Shown one piece after another: positions 7,047 through 15,631 of a DNA stretch of 22,473 nt (within the stretch, counting starts at the first letter, position 1; each line of letters opens with the position of its first letter). Location of the stretch: assembly GCA_016295225.1 (NCBI GenBank), contig JAEDLP010000013.1, forward strand, positions 1-22,473. Reading direction: 5' to 3'. Source of the stretch: Oscillospiraceae bacterium. GTDB lineage: Bacteria > Bacillota > Clostridia > Oscillospirales > Oscillospiraceae. The notes below the pieces were generated by a model. That model did no database searches. It was not told the origin of the DNA and was given only the letters and a program-made list of their open reading frames with translations. Made by a program: the position numbers and the translations under genes.

Positions 7047-7517
7047 ATGGCAAAGGAATACAGACTCAGCGCAGAGCGCCTGGAAGAACTGAAGCAGGAA
7101 CTGAACTACCTGAAGACCGTTCGTGAGAAGGAAGTGGCCGAGCTCATCAAGGAAGCCCGCTCCTTCGGCGACCTGTCTGAGAACAGTGAATACGACGAGG
7201 CGAAAAACGAGCAGGGTAAGCTCTACTCCCGCATTGCCGAGTTGGAGGAGATCCTGTCCAACTACACCATTATTGAGGAGGCCGAGCACCTGGACGCCGT
7301 CCACGTGGGCAACACCGTGGTGGTGGAAGACATGGAATTTGGCGAGGAAGAGACCTACGCCATCGTGGGCTCCCAGGAGGCCGACCCCATGAATGGCCGC
7401 ATCTCCGAGGAATCCCCCTTCGGCCGCGCTCTGCTGGGCAAGCAGGCCGGCGACGAAGTGGTGGTGGAAGCCCCCGCAGGCAACATCCGTTACAAGATCG
7501 TAGCCATTCAGAGATAA
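7047..7517 (+). CDS. greA: Transcription elongation factor GreA
   Basis: 156 residues, the standard length (E. coli GreA, 158). GreA enters the secondary channel of RNA polymerase and stimulates cleavage of backtracked RNA. The N-terminal coiled coil covers residues 1-77 and carries the tip motif with Asp42 and Glu45 (SFGDLSENSEYDEAK), which positions the catalytic metal. The C-terminal FKBP-like domain ends in GDEVVVEAP. The ATG at 7047 has a modest GAGGT ribosome site. lysS begins 21 bases after the stop, so the two form an operon, a common Firmicutes pairing. Confidence 0.96.
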   Translation: MAKEYRLSAERLEELKQELNYLKTVREKEVAELIKEARSFGDLSENSEYDEAKNEQGKLYSRIAELEEILSNYTIIEEAEHLDAVHVGNTVVVEDMEFGEEETYAIVGSQEADPMNGRISEESPFGRALLGKQAGDEVVVEAPAGNIRYKIVAIQR

Positions 7518-7538
7518 AGAGAGAAGGAGCGGAAAATC

Positions 7539-9044
7539 ATGGCTGAAAACAACAAGAAGGAACCTGTCCAGGAGCAGGAACAGGACCTGTCCCAGATCCT
7601 CAAGGTTCGCAGAGACAAGCTGAAGACCCTGCAGGAAGCAGGCAAGGACCCTTTTGAGCAGACCAAATTCGTGGTCTCTCACCACACCCAGGACATCAAG
7701 GACAACTTCGACGCCATGGAAGGCCAGGAAGTCACCGTGGCCGGCCGTCTCATGTCCAAGCGCGGCATGGGCAAGGTGAGCTTCTGCGACATGCAGGACA
7801 AGACCGGCCGCATCCAGCTCTACGCCCGCCGGGACGAGATGGACGAGGCCGTCTACAGCGACTTCAAGAAGTACGACATCGGCGATATCGTGGGCGTGGT
7901 CGGAGAGGTCTTCCGCACCCAGCGGGGCGAGATGAGCGTCCGCTGCAAGACCGTGACCCTGCTGTCCAAGTCTCTGCGGCCCCTGCCCGAGAAGTTCCAC
8001 GGCCTCACCGATAAGGAACTGCGCTATCGTCAGCGCTATGTGGACCTGATCGTGAACCCCGACTCCCGCCGGAACTTCGAGATCCGCAGCAAGCTGGTAA
8101 GCTACCTGCGCTCCTTCCTGGACGGCCGGGGCTACATGGAGGTGGAGACCCCCGTTCTGAATACCATCTCCGGCGGCGCCACCGCCCGTCCCTTCATCAC
8201 CCATCACAACACCCTGGATCTGGACATGTACATGCGCATCGCCACTGAGCTGCACCTGAAGCGCCTCATCGTCGGCGGCCTGGAGCGTGTCTATGAGATC
8301 GGTCGCATCTTCCGCAACGAGGGCATGGACACCAAGCACAACCCTGAGTTTACCACCGTGGAGCTGTATGAGGCTTATGCCGACTTCAACGACATGATGG
8401 ATCTGTTTGAGGACTTCCTGTCCGGCGCGGCCATGACCATCCTGGGCACCTACGACGTGACCTGGCAGGGCGAGAACATCAGCCTGGCTCCCGGCTTCCG
8501 CCGCCTGACTATGGCTGAGGCCGTCAAAGAGTACTTAGGCGTGGACTTTATGGCCATCGAGGGAGACGAGGCCGCCGTGGCCGCCGCCAAGAGCGTGGGC
8601 GTGGACATGGACGGCGTGGAGCCTACCTGGGGCCATGCCCTCTATGAGTGCTTCGACCAGAAGGTGGAGGAGAAGCTCATCCAGCCCACCTTCATCACCA
8701 TGCACCCCGTGGACGTGTCGCCTCTGGCCAAGCGTTCCCCCAAGGATCATCGCCTCACCGAGCGGTTCGAGCTCTTCATCTGCCGCAGCGAGATGGGCAA
8801 CGCCTTCTCCGAGCTGAACGACCCCATCGACCAGAAGGAGCGGTTCCAGAAGCAGGTGGAGATGCGCGCCAAGGGCGACGAGGAAGCCGGCATGATGGAC
8901 GACGACTACATCAACGCCCTGGAATACGGTCTGCCCCCCACGGGCGGCCTGGGCATCGGCATCGACCGCTGCGTCATGCTGCTCACCGGCGCGGACTCCA
9001 TCCGTGACGTCATCCTCTTCCCGACCATGAAACCCATCGACTAA
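7539..9044 (+). CDS. lysS: Lysyl-tRNA synthetase, class II
   Basis: 501 residues. It attaches lysine to tRNA-Lys in the cytoplasm. An N-terminal OB-fold anticodon-binding domain spans about residues 60-160 (VTVAGRLMSKRGMGKVSF). The class II catalytic core follows: motif 2 starts at Arg256 (RIFRNEGMDTKHNPEFTTVE) and motif 3 is GLGIGIDR at 470-477, followed by SIRDVILFP. Length and motifs match bacterial LysS rather than the class I enzyme. The ATG at 7539 has GAAGGAG upstream. It is co-transcribed with greA; no T-box leader is visible. A hairpin follows the stop. Confidence 0.97.
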   Translation: MAENNKKEPVQEQEQDLSQILKVRRDKLKTLQEAGKDPFEQTKFVVSHHTQDIKDNFDAMEGQEVTVAGRLMSKRGMGKVSFCDMQDKTGRIQLYARRDEMDEAVYSDFKKYDIGDIVGVVGEVFRTQRGEMSVRCKTVTLLSKSLRPLPEKFHGLTDKELRYRQRYVDLIVNPDSRRNFEIRSKLVSYLRSFLDGRGYMEVETPVLNTISGGATARPFITHHNTLDLDMYMRIATELHLKRLIVGGLERVYEIGRIFRNEGMDTKHNPEFTTVELYEAYADFNDMMDLFEDFLSGAAMTILGTYDVTWQGENISLAPGFRRLTMAEAVKEYLGVDFMAIEGDEAAVAAAKSVGVDMDGVEPTWGHALYECFDQKVEEKLIQPTFITMHPVDVSPLAKRSPKDHRLTERFELFICRSEMGNAFSELNDPIDQKERFQKQVEMRAKGDEEAGMMDDDYINALEYGLPPTGGLGIGIDRCVMLLTGADSIRDVILFPTMKPID

Positions 9045-9055
9045 ATATGGAACGA

Positions 9056-9088
9056 CAGCATACCGTCAGCCCGCCTGTCGGTATGCTG
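9056..9088 (+). terminator. Hairpin after lysS, weak or partial terminator
   Basis: A perfect 10-bp stem (9056-9065 with 9079-9088; arm CAGCATACCG) with a 13-base loop lies 12 bases after the lysS stop. Only TTGTG follows instead of a T run, so it may pause polymerase, protect the 3' end or terminate only partly. The ktrB start lies 36 bases beyond the hairpin. Confidence 0.5.
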
Positions 9089-9123
9089 TTGTGCAGTTTG
9101 CCGGACAGCGGGAGGCGGATGCA

Positions 9124-10494
9124 TTGATACGGATCTGGAAAGAAAAGAACGCAGCCTGGGGGGCTCACCGGGGGATGAACGCCACCCGGCTGACCGCCCT
9201 GTCTTTCGGCGGGGTCATCCTCCTGGGGACCCTGCTCCTGCTGCTGCCGGGGATGTCCCGGAGCGGGGAGAGCGCCGGCCTGCTCACCGGGCTGTTCACT
9301 GCCACCTCCGCCACCTGCGTCACCGGCCTGGCTCTGGCGGATACCCTCTCCCAGTGGTCTCTGGCGGGGCAGGCGGTGATCCTGTGTATGATCCAACTGG
9401 GCGGTCTGGGGTTCATGACGGTGTATACCCTGCTGCTCACCTTCTTCCGGCGGGAGATCCTCCTCTCCCAGCGGATGGTGCTGGCCTCCTCCCTGGGCCT
9501 TCGGGGCACCGGCGGGGTGGTGCGGCTGGTCCGCCACGCCCTGCTGGGCACGGCCATCCTGGAGGGGATGGGGGCGGTGATCCTGTCCTGTTTCTTTGTG
9601 CCCAAGTTCGGCCTGCCCCGGGGCGTTTGGTACGCCGTCTTTCATTCCATTTCCGCCTTCTGCAACGCGGGCTTTGACCTCATGGGCCCCCAGGGGGGCA
9701 GTCTTGCCCTCTTTGCGGACCAGCCGGTGGTTCTGGCGGTTCACGGGGCTCTGGTGATTTTGGGCGGCTTGGGCTTTTTTGTGTGGGAGGACATCTACCG
9801 CCAGCGGCGGTGGAAAAAATTCTCACTGTACACCCAGATGGTCCTGGGGATGACGGCCTTTCTCATTCTGGCGGGGTGGGTCTACTTCCTGTTGGCGGAG
9901 TGGAGCAACCCGGCCACCCTGGGACCGATGGCGGCGGGCGACAAGGTCGTCAACGCCCTGTTTCAGTCAGTGACCCTGCGGACGGCGGGCTTCGCCAGCA
10001 TCCCCCAGGGAGGCCTGCGGGAGAGCTCCCAGGTGATGTGCCTGTTGTTCATGTTCATTGGCGGCAGCAGCGGCTCCACCGCCGGGGGTGTGAAGACCGT
10101 CACCATCCTGGTGCTGGCCGCCGCCCTGTGGAGCGGCCTCCGGGGACGGCAGACGGTTGCCCTCCGGGGGCGGACCATCCCCGCCCGGCAGGTGTTCAAC
10201 GCCTTCACCCTGACTCTCACGGTGCTGGTTACGATGTTTGTTTGCACCATGGCAATCTCTCTGTGGGAGGGAGGCTCCTTCCTTTCCATCCTCTACGAGG
10301 TGACCTCCGCTGTGGGGACCGTGGGTCTGAGTACGGGTCTCACCGGAAGCCTGTCGGCAGGCAGCTGTCTGGTGATCGTCGTCCTCATGTACATGGGGCG
10401 GGTGGGCATCCTCTCCTTCTCTCTGGCCTTTATGATCCCCAAGGGCGGGGGAGACAAAGTACGCTACCCCACCTGTGACGTTATGATCGGTTAA
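9124..10494 (+). CDS. ktrB: KtrB/TrkH-family potassium uptake channel subunit
   Basis: 456 residues, the KtrB size. It forms the membrane pore for K+ uptake, usually Na+-coupled, and works with the KtrA gate encoded next. Four pore-loop repeats are visible, each with a filter glycine: SATCVTGLAL, SAFCNAGFDL, TLRTAGFASI and AVGTVGLSTG. The hydrophobic helices between them are consistent with four M1-P-M2 units. The start is set at TTG 9124 because GGGAGG lies 8 bases upstream; the protein then begins with a short basic cytoplasmic segment. An ATG at 9175 is also in frame but has a poorly placed ribosome site. The selectivity filters argue against truncation. An 11-base gap to ktrA indicates co-transcription. 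Confidence 0.94.
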   Translation: MIRIWKEKNAAWGAHRGMNATRLTALSFGGVILLGTLLLLLPGMSRSGESAGLLTGLFTATSATCVTGLALADTLSQWSLAGQAVILCMIQLGGLGFMTVYTLLLTFFRREILLSQRMVLASSLGLRGTGGVVRLVRHALLGTAILEGMGAVILSCFFVPKFGLPRGVWYAVFHSISAFCNAGFDLMGPQGGSLALFADQPVVLAVHGALVILGGLGFFVWEDIYRQRRWKKFSLYTQMVLGMTAFLILAGWVYFLLAEWSNPATLGPMAAGDKVVNALFQSVTLRTAGFASIPQGGLRESSQVMCLLFMFIGGSSGSTAGGVKTVTILVLAAALWSGLRGRQTVALRGRTIPARQVFNAFTLTLTVLVTMFVCTMAISLWEGGSFLSILYEVTSAVGTVGLSTGLTGSLSAGSCLVIVVLMYMGRVGILSFSLAFMIPKGGGDKVRYPTCDVMIG

Positions 10495-10505
10495 GGAGGA
10501 TTCCT

Positions 10506-11159
10506 ATGGAGACATTTGTGGTCATCGGCCTGGGCCGCTTCGGGTCGGCCGTGGCCGAGGAACTGTGCGCCCTGGGCCACCAGGTCCTGGCCATCGACAC
10601 CGATGAGAAGGCCGTCCAGAGGATGGCCGAGAAGGTCACCCAGGCGGCGGTGGGAGACTGTCAGGACCCGGAGGTCCTGGAAATGCTGGGGGTTAAGAAT
10701 ATGGACGGGGCGGTGGTGGCCTTCAGCAACGACATCGGCACCAGCGTCCTCATTACCCTGAACCTGAAGGAACTGGGCCTCCCCCGGATCATCTGCAAGG
10801 CCCGGAACCACAGCCACCGGGAGGTTCTCCGCCGCATCGGCGCGGATCAGGTGGTCTTTCCCGAGCTGGAGAGCGGTCGAAACCTGGCCCGGACCCTGGC
10901 CAACCGGGAGATTCTCAACTACATTGAACTCACCGAGCGGTATGGCATTGTGAAGCTGAAAGTTCCTACCCGCTGGGTGGGGAAGACCCTGCGGGACTTG
11001 AATGTCCGGGCCAACTACCAGGTGAATATCATCGCCATTCAGAGTGGGGACGAGGCCATTCAGCCGGTTCCCTCGCCGGATTATCCCTTCCGGGCGGGGG
11101 ATCTGATCTTCACCCTGGGCGACAACGAAAGCAATGAGCGCATCCTTGCGCTGGAGTGA
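10506..11159 (+). CDS. ktrA: KtrA/TrkA-family potassium uptake regulator (RCK protein)
   Basis: 217 residues. KtrA forms a cytoplasmic octameric ring under KtrB that gates K+ uptake on nucleotide binding. RCK_N at residues 1-125 has the Rossmann motif VIGLGRFGSAVAEEL and Asp31 at the end of the second strand. RCK_C at about 135-217 includes the segment YPFRAGDLIFTLGD. In several Firmicutes the RCK_C domain binds cyclic di-AMP; that is established for the family but not shown here. The ATG at 10506 has AAGGAGGA 5 bases upstream. Its stop lies 2 bases before the ATG of the next gene, a sign of coupling with the RNA methyltransferase. Confidence 0.94.
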   Translation: METFVVIGLGRFGSAVAEELCALGHQVLAIDTDEKAVQRMAEKVTQAAVGDCQDPEVLEMLGVKNMDGAVVAFSNDIGTSVLITLNLKELGLPRIICKARNHSHREVLRRIGADQVVFPELESGRNLARTLANREILNYIELTERYGIVKLKVPTRWVGKTLRDLNVRANYQVNIIAIQSGDEAIQPVPSPDYPFRAGDLIFTLGDNESNERILALE

Positions 11160-11161
11160 CC

Positions 11162-11932
11162 ATGGAGAAAATCACAAGTCGAACCAATCCCCTTATGACC
11201 CATATCCGCAAGCTGTCGGGGGACCGAAAGTACCGGCGGACCAGCGGCCAGATGGTCTGTGAGGGGCCGAAAATGCTGGCCGAGGCCCTGAAATGGGGGG
11301 CCAAGGTGGAGGTCTTGGTGTGCGCCGAGGGCTATCAAGTCCCTTCGGACCTGCCCAAAGACGTGCGCCTGGTGGAGATCCCCGCCGACCTGCTCAAGTC
11401 CGTGGCCCCCACGGAGACCCCCCAGAAGGTCCTCTTCCTCTGCGCCCTTCCCCCCGGGGGACTGCCGGAGAAACTGTCCGGCGGCCGATATCTGGTTCTG
11501 GACGGACTCCAGGACCCGGGCAACGTGGGGACCCTGTGGCGGACGGCCGACGCCTTCGGCGCCGACGGCCTGTTTCTGCTACCCGGCTGCGCCGACCCCT
11601 GGAGTCCCAAGACCGTGCGGGCCACCATGGGGGCCTGCTTCCGCCTGCCTGTGTGGGAGGGGGATCTGGCGTCTCTGACGGAGCTGCTGGACCGCCATAG
11701 CCTGCCCCTGTACGCCACCGCTCTGCGGGAGGACACGGAGGATATCCGGGATCTGGACCTGACCCGGTCCGCCGTGGTCATCGGCAGTGAGGGGAGAGGG
11801 GTCTCCCAGGCGGTGCTGGACCAGAGCGCCAAGACCATCAAGATCCCTATGACCGACCGGTGCGAGTCCCTCAACGCGGCCGCCGCCGGCACGGTGGTCC
11901 TGTGGCAGATGTGCCAGGGGACGAATTTTTAA
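11162..11932 (+). CDS. SpoU/TrmH-family RNA 2'-O-methyltransferase
   Basis: 256 residues. SPOUT enzymes of this group transfer a methyl group from SAM to a ribose 2'-OH of rRNA or tRNA. The N-terminal 100 residues look like the SpoU substrate-binding domain (SRTNPLMTHIRKL). The catalytic knot has three motifs: LDGLQDPGNVGTLWRTADAFG from about residue 113, VIGSEGRGVS at about 206, and the SAM-binding IPMTDRCESLNAAAAGTVVL near the end. The ATG at 11162 is preferred over an in-frame GTG at 11156, because the GGAG at 11153-11156 suits only the former. The specific target nucleotide cannot be deduced. B. subtilis YsgA is the nearest relative that comes to mind. Confidence 0.9.
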   Translation: MEKITSRTNPLMTHIRKLSGDRKYRRTSGQMVCEGPKMLAEALKWGAKVEVLVCAEGYQVPSDLPKDVRLVEIPADLLKSVAPTETPQKVLFLCALPPGGLPEKLSGGRYLVLDGLQDPGNVGTLWRTADAFGADGLFLLPGCADPWSPKTVRATMGACFRLPVWEGDLASLTELLDRHSLPLYATALREDTEDIRDLDLTRSAVVIGSEGRGVSQAVLDQSAKTIKIPMTDRCESLNAAAAGTVVLWQMCQGTNF

Positions 11933-11967
11933 TCAACACAGCGTAACCGAACAAGGAGAGGGCGCCT

Positions 11968-13188
11968 ATGAGTACCGTAAGACACTGGCTTTGGCTGAGT
12001 ACCCGGGGAAAGAACCCGGAGCGGTACGCTGCCCGCATCCTGGACTACTTCGGAACCCCGGAGGGGGCCTACCACGCCGACCGGGAGGCTTACGACCGGG
12101 TCGAGGGCCTTCCTGAGAAGGTGAAACAAACTCTGCTGGACAAAAATCTGGCGGAGGTTGACGAGATTTTGCAGGACTGCCAGCGGCTGGGGATTCGCAT
12201 CCTGACCATCCAGGATGCGGAGTATCCCGAGCGGCTGCGGCAGATTCAGGACCCGCCCTGCGTCCTCTATGTGAAGGGCCGGCTGCCCAGCCTGGACGAC
12301 GAGGCGGCGGTGGCCATCGTAGGCGCCCGGAACGCCAGCCCCTATGGGATCATGGCCGCCCGGAAGCTGGGTCTGGACCTGACCCGACAGGGAGCCCTGG
12401 TGGTCAGCGGCTCTGCCCGGGGGATCGACTCCGCGGCTTTAGAGGGAGCCCTCAAGGGAGGTGGCCAGGTGATCTCCGTCCTGGGCAACGGGATTGATGT
12501 GATCTACCCCGCCGGGAACCAGGCCCTGTATGAAGACGTGGCGGCTCAGGGGGCATTGATCTCCGAGTATCCCCCGGGGACAGAACCCAAGGGGAGCCAC
12601 TTCCCGGTGCGAAACCGCATCCTGGCCGGACTGAGCCTGGGCGTGGTGGTAGTGGAGGGGACAGAAACCAGCGGTTCTCTCATCACCGCCCGGTGGGCGC
12701 TGGAGGAGAACCGGGACGTCTTCGCGGTGCCGGGCAACATCGACGCGCCCCTGTCCAGGGGGCCCAACGGCCTCATCCGTAAGAATGAGGCCAAGCTGAT
12801 TTTAGACGCCTGGGATATTCTGGAGGAATACGAATTCCTCTATCCGGCGAAACTTCACCCTAAGGGGGAGCTGCCCCAGCAGGCCCAAGAGGCCCGGTTG
12901 AGGCAGCCGGAAGAGCCGTCCAAACCGGCGGCGAAACAGGAACCCGAAGGGGAGGAGCCCAAGCTCATCGTGGACCTGCGGAAAGACCCGGAGGCCTTCA
13001 CTGATGACGAGGCCGCCCTCATCCGCGCCCTCCAGGGCGGGGAAACCCGCACTGCCGACGATCTGGTGGAGGGAACCGGCATCCCCGCCCGGCGGGTGAT
13101 GTCCGCCCTGACCATGCTCCAGGTCCGGCAGCTGGTGAGTCAGGGACCGGGCAAGCGGTTCTCCACCCCGGTCCAATTGAAAGAGTAA
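11968..13188 (+). CDS. dprA: DNA-processing protein DprA (Smf)
   Basis: 406 residues. DprA binds incoming single-stranded DNA during natural transformation and loads RecA. Residues 1-65 form a helical SAM-like domain, the Rossmann fold spans about 100-290, and the C-terminal winged helix is about 345-400 (DDEAALIRALQGGE, GIPARRVMSALTML). Diagnostic motifs are SGSARGID (147-154), SEYPPGTEPKGSHFPVRNR and VEGTETSGSLITARWALEE. A Pro/Glu/Lys-rich linker of about 50 residues connects the last two domains, longer than the minimal family member. The ATG at 11968 has AAGGAGAG upstream. The order dprA-topA-trmFO is the classical Firmicutes order. Presence of dprA alone does not prove competence. Confidence 0.95.
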   Translation: MSTVRHWLWLSTRGKNPERYAARILDYFGTPEGAYHADREAYDRVEGLPEKVKQTLLDKNLAEVDEILQDCQRLGIRILTIQDAEYPERLRQIQDPPCVLYVKGRLPSLDDEAAVAIVGARNASPYGIMAARKLGLDLTRQGALVVSGSARGIDSAALEGALKGGGQVISVLGNGIDVIYPAGNQALYEDVAAQGALISEYPPGTEPKGSHFPVRNRILAGLSLGVVVVEGTETSGSLITARWALEENRDVFAVPGNIDAPLSRGPNGLIRKNEAKLILDAWDILEEYEFLYPAKLHPKGELPQQAQEARLRQPEEPSKPAAKQEPEGEEPKLIVDLRKDPEAFTDDEAALIRALQGGETRTADDLVEGTGIPARRVMSALTMLQVRQLVSQGPGKRFSTPVQLKE

Positions 13189-13246
13189 ACAACATCCCTG
13201 TGGATGAAACCATACATCGAACAGCAAGAAACACGGAGGTTGCAAC

Positions 13247-15631
13247 GTGGCAAAGACGAATCTGGTGATCGTAGAGTCACCGGCCAAGGCAAAGACCATC
13301 GGAAAATATCTGGGGCCCAGCTACAAGGTGCTGGCCTCCATGGGGCATGTCCGCGACCTGCCCAAGAGCAAGATGGGCGTGGATCTGGAACACGGCTTCC
13401 AGCCGGACTACCAGCCCATCAAAGGAAAGGAGGAGACCATCGCTGAGCTGAAGGCCGCCGCCGACGCCAGCCAGAAGGTGTACCTGGCAACCGACCCGGA
13501 CCGGGAAGGAGAAGCCATTTCCTGGCACCTGAAGGAGCTGCTGGATCTGCCGGACGCCAAGACCAGCCGGGTCACCTTCAACGAAATCACGAAAAAGGTC
13601 GTTACCGAGAGCATTGCTGCTCCCCGGGAGATCGACCAGAACCTGGTGGACGCCCAGCAGGCCCGCCGCATCCTGGACCGGATCGTGGGCTATGAGCTGT
13701 CCCCCCTGCTGTGGAAGAAGATCCGCCGGGGCCTGTCCGCCGGCCGCGTCCAGTCCGTGGCCACCCGGCTGGTGGCCGAGCGGGAGGCCGAGATCCGGGC
13801 ATTTGTGCCGGAGGAATACTGGACCCTGGAGGCCTCCTTTGACCGCATTGCCCCCAACCTTGGATCCTTCAAGGCCCAGTTCTGGGGCCGGGAAAAGAAG
13901 ATGGAGCTTAAGTCCAAGGAGCAGGTGGATGAGGTTCTGGAGCGCATCCGAAACGCGCCCTTCGCCGTCAGCAACATCAAGCGCCAGGACAAAAGCCGTG
14001 CCCCCGCTCCGCCGTTCATCACCAGCTCCCTCCAGCAGGAGGCCAGCCGGAAGCTGAACATGAGTCCCCGCCGGACCATGTCCATCGCCCAGCAGCTCTA
14101 CGAAGGCGTGGACATCGAAGGGGAAGGCACCGTGGGTTTGATCACCTACATGCGTACCGACTCCCTGCGCATCTCCGAGGAGGCCATCGCCTCCGCCAGC
14201 TCCTTCGTGGCCGCCCGGTACGGCCAGCAGTATCTGCCCGCCACCCCCCGTCGGTTCAAGACCAAGGCGGGAGCCCAGGACGCCCACGAAGCAATCCGTC
14301 CCTCCAACGTGGAGCTCACCCCCGAGTCCATCAAGAAGGACCTGACCGCCGAGCAGTTCCGCCTGTATAAGCTCATCTGGAGCCGGTTCCTGGCCAGCCA
14401 GATGGCCTCCGCCGTCTATGACAGCGTGGGCATCGAGGTGGAGAGCGCCGGTTATATCTTCAAGACCAGCCGGTCCGAGGTGAAGTTCCCCGGCTTCCTG
14501 GCGGTCTATGAAGAGGGCAAGGACGAGGAGACCAACGAGATCTCCACGCCGCTGCCCAACCTGAAGGAGGGCGAGGAGCTCAAGTGCGCGGCAACCAAGC
14601 CCGACCAGAAGTTCACCCAGCCCCCCACCCGGTACACCGAGGCCACCCTCATCCGGGCCTTGGAGGAAAAGGGCATCGGCCGCCCCTCTACCTATGCCCC
14701 CACCATCAGCACCATTATGGCCCGGGAGTATGTGGTGAAGGACGGCAAGTACCTCCACACCACCCCCCTGGGGGAGGTGGTCACCGACCTGATGAAGGAT
14801 AAGTTCCACGACGTGGCCGACTATGACTTCACCGCCTCCATGGAAAACCGTCTGGACAAGGTGGAAAGCGGCGAGGAGTACTGGAAGGACGTTCTGAACG
14901 ACTTTTACGGCGGCTTTAAGCAGGAACTGGCCAAGGCCGAGGAGGACCTGGAGGGCGTCCGAATCAAGGTGCCCGACGAGGTCTCCGAGGAGATCTGCGA
15001 CGTCTGCGGCAAGCAGATGGTGGTGAAGTCCGGCCGGTTCGGCCGTTTCCTGGCCTGCCCCGGCTTCCCCGAGTGCACCTTTACCAAGCCGCTGGTCATC
15101 GAGATGCCCGGCAAATGCCCCAAGTGCGGCAGCCGCCTGCTGAAAAAGACCTCCCGCAATGGTTATACCTACTACGGCTGCGAGCGCAACGGAGACAAAC
15201 TGGGCCGGGCCTGCGACTTCATGACCTGGGACGTGCCGGTGAAGGACTGCTGCCCCGAGTGCGGCTGGACCATGTTCAAGAAATCCGGCCGGGGCTTTAA
15301 AAAGCCTTTCTGTATCAACGAGGCCTGCAGTGCTTTCGTCCCCGAGGAAAAGCGGGGCGGTTACCGGAAGAAAAAGACCGAGGAGACCGCCGAAGGGGCT
15401 GCTGCGGAAACCGGAGCAGAGGAGAAGACCACCGCCAAGAAGACCACGAAAAAGACGGAGGAAAAGACCGCCGAGAAGAAGACCGCAGCCAAAAAGACGA
15501 CCGCCAAAAAGGCCGCCAAGGAGGAGGGCGAAGAGAAGCCCGCCAAGAAGACAGCTGCCAAGAAAACCACCGCAGCCAAGAAGACCACCAAGAAGGCTGC
15601 GGCTGAGACCCCCACGGAGGAGAAGGAATGA
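13247..15631 (+). CDS. topA: DNA topoisomerase I (type IA) with Lys/Ala-rich tail
   Basis: 794 residues. It relaxes negative supercoils by transient single-strand breakage. The Toprim domain has Glu10 (VIVESPAKAKTI) and the acidic triad Asp83, Asp85 and Glu87 (TDPDREGEAISWHL). The active-site tyrosine is Tyr301 in GLITYMRTDSLR. Three zinc-ribbon segments follow: CDVC at 584-587, CPKC at about 624-627 and CPEC at about 669-672, each with a distal cysteine pair or close variant. Residues 701-794 are an extra tail rich in KKT, AKK and EE repeats. The start is GTG at 13247, with GGAGGT 6 bases upstream. The stop overlaps trmFO by ATGA. Confidence 0.97.
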   Translation: MAKTNLVIVESPAKAKTIGKYLGPSYKVLASMGHVRDLPKSKMGVDLEHGFQPDYQPIKGKEETIAELKAAADASQKVYLATDPDREGEAISWHLKELLDLPDAKTSRVTFNEITKKVVTESIAAPREIDQNLVDAQQARRILDRIVGYELSPLLWKKIRRGLSAGRVQSVATRLVAEREAEIRAFVPEEYWTLEASFDRIAPNLGSFKAQFWGREKKMELKSKEQVDEVLERIRNAPFAVSNIKRQDKSRAPAPPFITSSLQQEASRKLNMSPRRTMSIAQQLYEGVDIEGEGTVGLITYMRTDSLRISEEAIASASSFVAARYGQQYLPATPRRFKTKAGAQDAHEAIRPSNVELTPESIKKDLTAEQFRLYKLIWSRFLASQMASAVYDSVGIEVESAGYIFKTSRSEVKFPGFLAVYEEGKDEETNEISTPLPNLKEGEELKCAATKPDQKFTQPPTRYTEATLIRALEEKGIGRPSTYAPTISTIMAREYVVKDGKYLHTTPLGEVVTDLMKDKFHDVADYDFTASMENRLDKVESGEEYWKDVLNDFYGGFKQELAKAEEDLEGVRIKVPDEVSEEICDVCGKQMVVKSGRFGRFLACPGFPECTFTKPLVIEMPGKCPKCGSRLLKKTSRNGYTYYGCERNGDKLGRACDFMTWDVPVKDCCPECGWTMFKKSGRGFKKPFCINEACSAFVPEEKRGGYRKKKTEETAEGAAAETGAEEKTTAKKTTKKTEEKTAEKKTAAKKTTAKKAAKEEGEEKPAKKTAAKKTTAAKKTTKKAAAETPTEEKE
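15350..15628 (+). repeat. Low-complexity Lys/Ala/Thr/Glu repeat coding the TopA tail
   Basis: Inside topA, about 280 bases are built from imperfect short repeats such as AAGAAGACC and GCCAAGAAG, giving the peptide pattern KKT-AKK-TTAKK. This is a coding repeat rather than a mobile or intergenic one. The peptide resembles histone-H1-like Lys/Ala tails known from some bacterial DNA-binding proteins and from actinobacterial TopA. Confidence 0.8.

Noticed and set aside
7011..8339. Long minus-strand open frame opposite greA and lysS
   Set aside because: It is a mirror of two secure genes in GC-rich DNA. Its translation is His/Gly/Leu-rich low-quality sequence without a recognisable domain. The same applies to the long minus-strand frames at 346-1155, 2829-3782, 4464-5525, 13277-14809, 15361-16275, 16835-18094 and 19663-21429.
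15350..15628. Repeat run in topA as a CRISPR or tandem-repeat locus
   Set aside because: It is a coding Lys/Ala repeat in frame with topA, with no regular unit-and-spacer structure.
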